NCBI GenBank assembly: GCA_028023455.1
Contig: JAQFVV010006293.1
Location: 4,484,059-4,548,058, forward strand
Source of the DNA: Epiperipatus broadwayi
Taxonomy: Eukaryota > Onychophora > Udeonychophora > Euonychophora > Peripatidae
DNA length: 64,000 nucleotides
Direction of reading: 5' to 3'
Shown: positions 37,188 to 49,670 of the stretch, piece by piece
How positions within the stretch are numbered: position 1 is the first letter of the stretch
How the letters are laid out: each line of letters begins with the position of its first letter
The notes under the pieces: generated by a model
Databases searched by the model: none
Told to the model about the DNA's origin: nothing
What the model saw: the letters and a program-made list of their open reading frames with translations, nothing else
Translations under genes and position numbers: made by a program

Positions 37188-40024
37188 TGAAGCAGATGAT
37201 CTGATGTTCAGATCCTGCTTCACAGCCCACATCCAATCTCCTACCACCTAACCATATTCAAACTCATCCTTACGCACGTATACACATAACTAATAATATA
37301 TTTCTTTACCCAATAGTATAAAATAATGTAAACGTATGTGTCTTAATTTAATATTTAATCTAATAATAATATTCTCATGTGTATGCGGGCGTAAATAATA
37401 AATATATATGTATATTTTAGCATAGGAGATTGTGATTGAATTAATAGTATATTATATATATAAGATATTATATATGATACTTATTATATTTTTCATATAT
37501 AAGTTTGTAGCCAGAAATGATGCAATCTTGTTAGTAAGTCTCTCGAAAAACAATAACCCGGAAGACCCTTTAGATTAAAATAGAAGATTACAAATTGGTA
37601 ATAATAAAATAAACCCATTAGTGGAAATTGTCCACGCTAGCTTGTTTTAAAATCATAAGATTCATTTTAAAACAATCGTTCAAGAAACTGATAACAAACT
37701 TGCATTGTTTCAAACATCTTACCAGATAAGAATATCCGGCCAAACGATTCCAAATGAAATCTAAGTGCTTAAATCACCTCAGGTCAAGCAGTTGTTGCCT
37801 AGTTACAAATTCAAATTAAAAGTATAAATACTGCTGGATTTGAATCCACGAAGAAGGAGAGATCATTAAATAGCCATGCTGCCGAACATAATCCATGCCT
37901 GATGTAATTTTCATGCAATGTGTTGTGAGTAGTAAATTTCACCTTGTCCCTTCATTCTAACATGCTAATACCATGAATGAAGCTTCTGTACTCCGTGCTA
38001 CTGAACTTTACATAAATCTTTCCAATGAAATGAAGTGCTATCTCAAATCATCCCACTACCCTAGATCTAGTAACAATACCGATGGAATGATTCCTAGTGA
38101 AATGCCCTTCTCAATCATCAAGGTAAAGAACTCAGACTGCTTATAATTCCTAAAATCCTGCCTTCTATGTAATGTGTATATTTTAAACTCTATCTTTTAA
38201 ATGTCTTCAAATATATATAACTCTATATGACTAATCTACGCTAAGCCTCTTATAAAATGTTTTTCTTTTATTTTATTTAAAAGCGGCCAATAATTTTTAT
38301 TAACATTTTTACGTATTTATATTTTAAAGTTAATGCCAATAATATTCTAAAATCACCAGCATATAATTTATTTTGTTTTCCCCACCCATCATTTACTCGG
38401 TAAATAATTTATAATTGATAAAAACAAGTCTTATTCGGCTTGCCCAGATGCTCGTGGTTTTAGAGAAATAAATTAATTATATTTTTCATGTTTACTGTAG
38501 AAAAACAGATTTGACATCTGTTTTTCCCATTCTCCTTCCTAAATAATGCACTATCTTTTATCTTTCAATTATATTATATATGTAAATTTCATCTTAGCTA
38601 TTACGATCACCCTTTTTATTTTGCAATCAATTAATGTATTTCCACAAGGGCATAAATAAACCAAAATTGAGGTTTAATGTGTAAAATGAATGAATAATAT
38701 TAAGTAATATAATGTAAGGGGGAGGGGGACCTTAACCTTTTATTCTATGTTTATATGTATAATTATTATCCCTGTTTGCTTAAAGTGAAGCCATGTCATT
38801 ACGCTGAATAGTTCATCATTCGTGGGCAATAAATATGTCCCAATAATCTTTAATTTCAGAAGTATATTTATGTTTATTATTAAGCATTTCGTGCATAAAG
38901 GCCATTTCGTTTTTTTATATATATATGTTCGTGCTTCTTTCTCACATGGAGGTCATCGCACAGTCGAGCCCCATCGTCGTTCTCACTATCCTTAAATCAG
39001 GCTGTAAAAATCACCTGGGGGACATCCACGGTCTTACGAGCATGCTTTATACAGGGATCGCTTTGGAAAAACCAGCCCGATAATGACATAGCCGGTAGCC
39101 CTTGGTCTCAATCCCGACCCTGCCAAAGTTTTCAGAGGAAATCGGTCACTTCTTAGAATTCGTGAAGCACACTCCAGGATCCATAAAAAGGACCGATAAT
39201 AAGCCACCATGCACACACCACTTTTCCCTTATCTTATCATTCGCCCAAAAGTATTCATAAGCCGTAATGAAATGATTTATTTAAACCAACATTTGTCCCT
39301 TATTTTAATATAAGTATTAATACGATAAATTTAGTATCGTTTGTGTAAATTGTTCATTACCCATCCCGCGCATTAATTATTTAAAATTCCCAGTTAACCA
39401 TCATATTAAATGTAATCAAATATTATTTGTGTTAAAATTATTGTTTGAAGTAATCAAATGCTCTTTTCATTTCTGGGGGTGTGATAGCGTTCTAATAATC
39501 TATTCTAATAGCGCTAATTTACTCAAACACACATATATTATTGGCATAGCTGCAATTATCATGTTATTATATAAAATAATTCAAATAAATATCTATAATA
39601 ATCCTGAGGCTCATGTCGGCTAAATGACCCGACATAATTATTATTAATAAATTGTAAATATATATACATCAAACTCAAATCAATGCTTTCTTTAGTTAAG
39701 ATAAATATTAAGTTATTTCTTAAGCTTAAATATGACTAGATGATCTCCACTCTACACATAACTAACATCCTCATTATTAAGTTATTCTATCATGAGTTAG
39801 CCTTGAGTCTTTTGTGTCTCCAATGATCGATGCCAGCGGATGAGAAGTGGATTAATCCATGTCATCGGGATTGTTGCTCATAATGTTATAGATTTGGGGA
39901 ATAGGCAAATAGGGCAGAATTCATGAGTGCTCCTGACCTGTGTATCTTGTGCACGATTGGATTCGAGGTACTTTTGCCTAGATGCTAGATCTTGTTACGT
40001 GAACATACAAATCCGACCAGCACA
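37188..40024. repeat. Right 2.84-kb direct repeat
   Basis: Collinear with 31590-34426 over its whole length, with small compensating indels and mainly transition differences, many at CpG positions. A 64-codon frame (39429-39623) aligns with the 95-codon frame of the left copy, but the upstream start codon is lost. The conservation is explained by shared descent, so it is not evidence of a gene. Confidence 0.9.
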
Positions 40025-43000
40025 ATATGCACATATGAATGAGAACATGTTTAATTGAACAAATAATTAAACATTTGCATAAAATAATTAGAATGGAATT
40101 TGAAGATTAGAATTTATGATAATGAATTCAATAGACATGGAAAAAAGGACGTGTGTACATTATTGTTAACACTCTTAAAGGAATTATATATATTTAAATG
40201 TAGCTTTGTATAAAGAAATGAAAGGGGAGGGAGGGATATATTTCAAATATATTAATTTTTTTTTTAAATTCAAGAAAATATAATTTATTACTAACACTTT
40301 TTACATATATTGTTAAAATCTGAAAATTTATTTCAAAAATATTTTAGAATACAAAAATCATGTCTAAAGGTCATTTTAAAATTTTGTTGGAAATGGCAAA
40401 CAATAGAGTTGATTGAAAATATTGTTGTAAACTAAAGGTCATAAATATATTTTTAATTTTAAAAAATAGTCATTTTCTCTTTCATTTTTATTTCTCCTTC
40501 TTTAATTTTTTATTTTTTAATGTTTTGTTAAATAAATGACCTAACTCTTTGATTGCAAAGAGACCATATTAAATTCTTTTTTTTTTACATTTATTTTGTT
40601 ATTTTTATCTTCAGGTTACATTCTGTATATATAATATATTAGATACTGTTATGAAAGTCATATAACACATAATGCAATAAATCTGAAAAAAAAAAATTAT
40701 TATAAAATAAACTTTAAAAAATTAAACATTTTAAAGGTTTTTAATTTAAAAACTTCTTCACAAAAGTAAGCTCTGATAGCACTATCATATTTGACATTTT
40801 ACATGGCATGATGATGCTGTGATTGCTACTTTTCTACATTGTTTTAAAGCATTGTATACATTAAATTACAGTATGTGATGGGTTACAGTGATTCTTTCTA
40901 TGAGGCTTCCATTTTTAATTTATGATTTTAAAAAAATTCCAAAAGATGTCAAGATTATACCTTTTCAGACTTTTGGGTGTGATTGACAGCACCTTTTATT
41001 ATTCTTACAAAGCTATGAAAAAAAGTGACAATTTGTGATTGGATAATGCCTTAGATTGTTTTATCCTGTGACTAAATGTCACAAAAATGTGATTTTCAGT
41101 AATTATTAATTATGATGCAATATTTTGGTAAAAAAATTATTATTAAACCAAAAACTATATCACTAAAAGAAAATTGACATTGAAAACATTTTTTTTTTAA
41201 AAAAAAACATTCTTAGAAAGTATAGAAAGTATTTTATGAGAACCAGAAATAGACATAGAAACAGTCATTATAGGTTAAAAGAAAGTTGTTTTTGTAAAAA
41301 CTGTAAGTAAAATATTTTAATAACAATTAATTTATTAACTTATAAAATTTCTTTTGTTTATTTGATTATAACTCATTCTAAATATATCATTTTTTTACAA
41401 CAAAGTTTTAATATCTAATATTTTGTTCTTCAAACTTTTTAATAAGTATCATGAAGCCAATAATGAGGTGTTTTTTTGTTATCAATAAGATTTTCAGTTA
41501 GATACTCATTTTTACAATTTTAAAATATTAATTTAAAATCTTTTTTATTGTAACTATTAAAAGGTGTAAATATTTATAATGTAACATATATATTAATTAT
41601 ATTTGTAAAAAAGATTTAATTGCACAAAAAAATCAAACATGGCATCATATTAAAAATATCACTAAGAATCTATTCAAAAATTTTCTGGGTAGTATTGATA
41701 CTAATGAACTTAATTTTCATTAATAAACCATAAATTTTGATAGATAAATCTTTAAATTAAACTTATGACAACAGTTTTATTACATGCTTCATAGATTCAA
41801 TATTATAAAGCCTACAAAAAAAAAGACTAAACAGTAAAAGGCAATCAAAAAGCATATAATGCTCTAAAAATAGCCTGAGTTTAAACCAATGGATTGCAAG
41901 TCAGATTGATAAAATAAGTAGCTGGTGAACCAAAGAAAACATCTCACAAAAGAGCAAGGTGAAAATAAAGTAACTAATCTAGGTTGAAGAAAGTATTGTA
42001 TGGGTTAAGTCATCATGAAGGATATCTCCACCAATAAATAAATATATGGAGAGAGGGAAAACTTAAGTAAGGATGACTCTTTCCCTATGGACAATGAATC
42101 TGTATGAAAGGACTAATAATTACAATAAAGAAAAGAGTACTAGAGTTTTGTAAAAATAAATAAAAATAAAGAATAAATCAAACTTGAAAATGACTTAAAG
42201 CCAGAAAGGGACATTTGAAAATTATGTAAATAATATTAGAAATTACTAGCTTGTAAAAAAGTAAAAGAGATATTTGAAAATGGATACTAATCAAAAGATT
42301 TTTTTTATTAGCTTATGAGAAAGCAAGAGTGTTATGGACTTTAAAAGTTATGTAGAATTATACTATGAAAATAAATGGACTTAATTTAGGTAAGTATTAA
42401 TATTTAAATGAGAAACAGAATGTTTCAGTGGCATTGTCTCCTTTTAAAGTGAGAGGATAAGTAACCATAGTAGACAGCAATTTAAAGGCTAAGTAACAAG
42501 ATTAACAGAATAACATGTGTGTGTGCACATGTATACATGAGAGACATTAATTAAATGTGTAGTTAATAAATAAAAATAATATTTGGAAATTATTTAGACT
42601 AGTTTTCAAATTGTTTTTAAAAAAAATCTGATGAACAAAATAAAGAAGGTAATTTGCATAATGCTGTGTGTCATGCATAATTAAGCAGTCTACAAAAAAC
42701 TGTAGTCCAAAGAGGATCAACTGTTTTTTATCCCGAAAAATATAGGATAAAAGAAACTCAAGCATGCAATATAAAAAAAGAATTTGTCTTTCTGCCAATT
42801 ATAATTATGCATTCATAAAATAAGTTATACATCTGTCTTACTATATTGGGAAATCTTCTATTATGCAAGGCTGAATAAAAACTAATAGCATATCAGTTGA
42901 ATACCCCAAGCACACTGTCTTGTCTCATAAATGAAGTTTATAAAGAGTCATAATTCCAACTGTAATAATATGCAAAGAAAAAGAAATACTGAACTATGCT

Positions 43001-46000
43001 GTTGAATTCCCATAATTATATTTATCTGAAGCATAATATACAAATACAAAAAATATGTCATTTAGATAAGATTCATTTGCAATTTGTGAAATTCTGCTGA
43101 GAGGTAAGATGTTAGAGATATAATCTGTTCCTTTCCAGAAAGTGAGAAGGACTTCAAATTTATGAAGACAAAAATAATTATAATTAAATATTCCACAAAA
43201 GTATAATTTTATTTATAATTGAATTTATAAACTTGAATGAAAATAATTCTGAAAAATATATTATGATTCATTGTATATTTATCTATACATGTGAAGTTAA
43301 TAAAAGGGAAAGCTAGAAAAAGTTGAACTGTTTTGGAAGAAAAAAATATCTGCAATTAATTTTTTTAAAATATTTACATGTGAGATAAAGAAATGGAGAA
43401 AAAATAAATATATATGAACTCTGTACCATTTTTAATCACTTTAATAATCTTAAAAAAGATGTAAATTTGCATTGAAATTCACATAGAATAACCATAATCA
43501 ATTTTTTATACATTGTTGCATTAATAAATTATTTTTGTTATTGATTAATGTAGTTGTTTATTTGGTTTATATATGTGATAAAATAATAACTTTAATATTC
43601 CTGTGCTAGTTAGGAAAAAATATCCACAGTTCTGAGAACTTGAAAACCACTGAATCATATACCAGAGTGTTACAGTAAAATAAATAAAAGAAAATTAGTA
43701 TTTGTGGAGGTTTATTATATTAACCAACCCCAAGTAATCAATGTCTTTTAAAGAAGTTTGGTATCTGATTAAAATAAATATAATACTTGAGAGTGAATGA
43801 AATAATATAAGCCATCACTATCATCATCCTGTGGTGGAATAAATTAATTTCATTAAATAAAATAGTATTTGTAAGCCTATTTACTCTTTATCAAATATTT
43901 TAATATCTTATACTAGGTTATGTTTACTGATAAACTAATATATACTAACGACACAGCTAGATATTAATGATAATATAAACAATAATTACATGTAAATATA
44001 AGAAAAGCTTTTTATTACATAATTCATTTAATTGATGACAGTCAAATGTTAAATATATATAAAAGTATATTATTACAGATTCCATAATATAAAAAATTCA
44101 TATATATATAGAATTTAATGGCAGGTGAGACAGGTTTAAGAAATTAACCGAAAGTACTTCTGTGGATTGAAAGACTGTTTATAATAGTTTATTATCATTA
44201 TATTTATTATTTTTATTATGATATAAATATATAAGTAATCTTGGAATTGACTATTAATAAATAAAATAACCTAAATATATATAAAGTACAACTTTAAAAA
44301 ACTTTTAGCCTCATAGGATATATATATATACATTGTGCCCTTACTTAGAAGAAAAACTAATCTAAAGAATCTGGCTAACTAGAATATAACTATACAAAAT
44401 TACAGTCAAGTTACATAAACAATGATTATTAAGATAATTAAGATTAAGACTAGCTCAAGATACACTACTAACATATAGTATCTAATAAAATTAATAGTTT
44501 CTAATAATTAACTGTAAGAAACTTATAGTATTAAAATATAATAACACTTAGATTCACAATAAATAATTAGGATTCCAACTGGAATAAACAACTCAGTCAT
44601 TTTACTAACAAATTTAATTTATAACTAGCTCATTCTTACAAATAAATATGGTTCGAATAAAAATAACAAATACAATTATAAAACTTTTCACATGAGATAT
44701 TCAACAAGGTACAATGGTAAACATTAAGAATACATCCCTAAAGATACATTCTCCTTGACATAAAAATATTACTTCACTAAATTCTCATAACAAAACTATT
44801 AGTAATACTCTCATGTCTTTAAACATATATATATAATAATAATTTAAAAATACCATTTGCAAATTTATTATTGAAATAACAATAAATTGATTACTACTCC
44901 TTTAATAAAATACTAATTGAAAATTAAACATCAACTGATAATTCTTACTTACCTTTTAATACAACTTTTACAATTCTTTTATAAATAATCTCAGGTTCAT
45001 TACTAACACTAGTAATAAAATAAATAAATTAAGATCCTGTAATTAAATATGATGAGAGATTTTACGTAATATCTAACTATATTTACAAAAATTATAACAA
45101 TAATGAGCAACTAAGATAACTTAATGACTCTTAATATTAAATCTATTTAATAATCAGTGTTTAGCAATAAAGCATAAATAAAATGATAAGATTCCAAGTA
45201 AGCATTATACAATCATTTTTTATTTAAGTGGCATTCTTAAAATATAATATATTTTAATATAGTGGCTATAGCTCTTATCTCAAATTGCTGTTGGATCATT
45301 TTATATAATCACCAATGATCATATCTTCTACAACAACAATAATAATTATATACTTTATTACTCAATCAAATATAATGGAAATAATATTTTAAAGTAATAT
45401 TTATGAATCATGTGCAAAATAAATAATGTTTGAAATCATTAATTTCTATGGATTATGCTTGTGGAATGAAGAATCAAATGAATAACACAAAGACAAATCA
45501 AAACTCAACTAGGATATTAATTTGAAAACAATTAACAATTTTATTATGATTAAACAACATTATAGCTATTACAATACGGTTATAAGATTAAAAAAATATT
45601 TAAAACAACAACAAAAAAAAAATGTAAAAATATTTATACTATAAATTTTACAAGTAAATAAAAAATAAAACAACATAGCCCTCATTCTGGCCACTTCAAA
45701 TAAATTAAACTTTACAACAATAGTGACAATATATTAACCTTATTTAATTAAACAATAATATTCTATTGTTTTTGTAGTAGGAAATATTTAAAATAAATCT
45801 CCCAATTTCTAATAAAAACTTAATGATACACTTATACTATCATAAAAAAATATGTTTATTATTTTGTAGTTCTTAAATATAAATTCACATCTAAAATACA
45901 TCTATCTAAATGCAATAAATAAGATATTTTCAAAATTATTAACATATTTTCTTTGCAGTTCAACAAAACATCATTTTTATATTTTAATACATTCTGATAT

Positions 46001-49000
46001 TTTAATATCAAAAGTTTAAATAAAGAAAATATGAATACCTCCCTTTAAATTATCTCCTTATGCAAAACAAATTTAAAATATAATTTCATAGATTTTCTCT
46101 TTAAATAGGTTTCTCTTTTTTAAAACAAATAAAAAAACTATTACTAATTATATTGCTTGATATTTTGTATTTTCTTTATTTTCATATTTTTACATTCATC
46201 TTGGCAATCAAATCATTTTTCATTATTCTCACTTTCATTCCAATTCAAATATACATTTGGTTTGAGCTAAATGATCTCTAATATTTATGAGAATATTAAT
46301 CATTCCTCTTCTATTTTTTATATTATGCCAAGAATCAAATATTTCAATATCATTTGCAATAGAAATTTTATATGTCACAATCTTGCCTACACATATACTA
46401 TCAATTTCTAATGGTTTAGCCATTATTTTACCATCTTATATAAAGTATCATCTACAATGTGATTCTTGTGGTGATAGATAGCGATTATAGTGTAGGTATG
46501 GAATAATAAAAATAATAACTCAAATGAGTAAGAAAATATCATCATGCATACAGTGCCAAAATAAGTCCATATTTATCAGGCACCTAAAATTCATGTCATG
46601 GCTTGTAAGAGAATGCAACTATCCATGGAAAATAATATACAGTGCTTTATTACCTGTATATTTAATAAATTCAAAGTGTGACAATACAGCTCACACATAA
46701 CAGGTTTTCAACATATCCCTAAACACCTAGGAGTGTCTATAACAATTACTCTCCTGATCACCATTCTACATCTTCCACACTGAATAACTATTAACATTGT
46801 AAAAATATAAAAGCCTCATTCTGAAATAATTTCCAAACAACATTACTAAAACAACAAAGATCTAAATTTGTTTCAAGATGGTTTTAAAAGTTTTCAAGCA
46901 TAAATAATCTTGAAAAAACAAACATTGATCTTACACATTTATTTATTTGTTGTTACATTATATAATTTAGAGATCAGTATTACTGTATTTCTCTGTATCT
47001 TAACATATAACATTTATAAAGATAATACATTAATAACTCAACAATGTTATAAATGTATGCATATTCAAGCATTTATAATAAACAAAATTTTTTAAAAAAA
47101 ATTTTCCTTAGATATTTCAAAAAATGTTCACTTGTATTCTTTTTTTTTTATATATAAAACACATATAATGATAATTATATCAACAGTTGATTCAGCTGTT
47201 CATTATGCAATTCAAGCAATATGAAAATTATAAAATAAAGTATTAATTTTAAAATATAACATTTAAAAATATTATCAAGCAAATGGAAAGTAAATGATAA
47301 AATGATATTACCTGTGATCTCAACCATTATTAAGATCATGTAATGTTGATCCACTTCTTTGATTGTGCATTTAACCAAATTATCATGACTAATTACCTGG
47401 TCAGAAAACTAATTTCTGAAAACCCAGTTTCCTTTATTTAACATAATAATAATAAAAAAACCAATCTATTTTAAGATTAAACTTTTTAAAAATAGATTAT
47501 AATAACAGGTTAGTTTTTAATAAATCGATAATATTCTAAATACTAATATTAGACTAAAAAAATAATGAGGAAAATTTAAAGTTACAAAACGTTTTCTCCA
47601 TTTACTCATAAGTTGAATGTTTGTCAGATATTTCTCCACATTGCCTAGTTACAGAGAGAAAGTTCAGAACAAAACCATACTCTTTTCTCAGCACCATTTA
47701 ATGAAATGTATTAATAAAATAAAATCTGATAAATCTAGAAAAAATATTAAACATCTGGAAAAGATAATTGCTCATTCTAGTTATTTCCCTGAGCATCTAT
47801 TTAGGCATACTATATCTTCATAAAGTAATAATTCAAAGATCCATTTATGTAAAAATATTTCTTATGTACATTTTTTCTTAATTTCAGCTGTTGTATATCA
47901 CAGATATATCATGATAAATATAACGCATATAATAATTGCATTTCCATCAGTCAAAACATTAGTAAAAATATATAATATAAAATTATTTATTTAGTATATT
48001 TTTCAGCAGACTCATATTTTCTAAACTAAAAGTAAATATTTCTTTCTTTAAAATATTCAAAACTTTTATCCTTAAAATATATATATTTCAACTTGAGATT
48101 TTTCAGGTAAAATGATAGCTATACCATCAAAGATATTAAATAACTGAAAAAAACATCAATATTAAGACAAATGTACCATGGCTCATTTATTACAAATAAA
48201 ATCATTTCAAAGCATATAGTTTATTTATTGATTTTATCAATAATAAGTCTTTTTAAAAGTATAAAAACACATTCAACAGTTATTTTTCCAATTTTTCGTT
48301 CACACATCATTCTCAATCATTAAACTTTAAAAATAAATTAAAATGTAAAATGTGTTATTAGCATTAATATAACAAAATAGGTGCTCAAGCTAACATAAAG
48401 GAAAATATTTTTAATCTAGTTTTATAACTTAATTGCAGAGTAACAACTTTTCTTTTTTCTCAAACTTAATATTATGATAATGATTTTTTTCTATAAATGT
48501 TTGTTTACTATTCATTAACTTAATCTTTCTTTACAAATTAGTCTCAGTTATCAAAACTAAATGTTCATTCAGTCTAAGCATGTTATAAAAAAATTTAAAT
48601 TTCTTATATAAATATCTGCTCTTGTTATGGAATATTGTTCAGCATTTGATGTACATTATCACAGTATTCAAATGACTATTACTGGGTTCCATAAAAATTA
48701 TTGTAGTTTTAAATTAAGTTTCAAGCAGAATCTTCTGACAGGGGACTTTTGTGTTTATTCTCATTATTAAAATAATTATAAAAATTATACTCTTAAAGCA
48801 CTTTTAAGAGAAAATATTAATAATTTAAAAAAAATTACTACTGTCACAATAAAAAAATATTGATTATAAATTTCAAACTACTGTTGCTTTTTTGCTTTCA
48901 CTTGTACTGTCTAGACAGGATAAACCACTGTTTTTACACTGGTCTAATCTAATGATTTTATTGGTTAATTCTGCTTATAAAAACCTGCTAATTTACATAA

Positions 49001-49646
49001 CTAAATCAATTTCACTTTTAAAATTAAGTTTTAAAACTATAATTCAGTATTTTTTTAAAATATTACATTTATTCAATACTTTAAATATTAAATATTTTTA
49101 TCCAAATATTAAATATCTTCATAAAACAATTTTAATATTTTAATGGGCCTAAAATATTAATTTTTAAAACAAAATATTAGATTTAAACAAAATAATAACA
49201 ATTTCTAATTATTACTTTTAAAACATCTTTATCTTTAATTCTTGCTACATTTTATTATATATCAAATTTAGTTAACCAACTAAAAATCAAAGTTTTCTCC
49301 TAACTCTTAAAAGTGCTTACATTAACACAAACACTTTTAAGTCATGTGATATTTTTAGAATATTTTAGGCTAATATTAAATCAACTATCATTTATATCAC
49401 TACTGTATATTTTAAATATAATAAATAAAATTAATATTATCTTTTGAACAATTTATTATATTATTTTAACTTATATTAAAATGATTAAACTATTTAAACA
49501 TCTTTATAAGCTCCTATTTACAGACTTTGAACTCTTACTACCTATAACATCATAATTACATATAAAAAATCACCTAAATGTAAATTTTTAAAAAAATAAT
49601 TACATTTCAAACCCTACCTTATCTATCTGTACCAATTATAAGGATA
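40025..49646. other. Long AT-rich stretch with no supported gene
   Basis: About 9.6 kb of A/T-rich sequence with poly(A)/poly(T), TA tracts and scattered short frames of 61-83 codons, none with recognisable motifs. A possible tRNA-like trace (minus-strand B-box-like GGTTTAAACTC near 41880) is too weak to call. Two overlapping frames at 46235-46481 and one at 47617-47823 are the least compositionally trivial, but they have no support. This could be intergenic DNA or a large intron. Confidence 0.5.
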
Positions 49647-49670
49647 TATATATCATCATCATCATCATTA

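Larger units (their letters stand above)
31590..40024. mobile_element. LTR-like non-coding element with 2,837-bp direct terminal repeats
   Basis: Two direct repeats, 31590-34426 and 37188-40024, have exactly the same length and a constant 5,598-bp offset. Each begins TGAAGCAG and ends GGCACA or AGCACA, giving LTR-style TG...CA ends. ATAT lies immediately outside the pair on both sides (31586-31589 and 40025-40028), compatible with a 4-bp target-site duplication. The interior (34427-37187) has no gag/pol-like ORF and contains degenerate tandem arrays. A purine run (GGAGAAAAGAAAAAAAA on the minus strand, about 34429-34445) abuts the inner end of the left repeat and would serve as a polypurine tract for a minus-strand element. 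A weaker AGGAAAA abuts the other repeat on the plus strand. No clear primer-binding site was found. A LARD-type non-autonomous LTR retrotransposon fits best; a segmental tandem duplication remains possible. Confidence 0.6.

Noticed and set aside
41870-41930. Possible third tRNA-derived SINE
   Set aside because: Only a B-box-like string is visible; no A box, tail or duplication.
46235-46481. Overlapping 62- and 64-codon frames on opposite strands
   Set aside because: The minus-strand peptide has a faint FDSWHNIKN string reminiscent of some transposase-related proteins, but it is too short and the upstream frame is broken.
47617-47823. 68-codon frame with a basic, His-containing translation
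   Set aside because: Slightly reminiscent of a retroelement thumb region but without a diagnostic motif.
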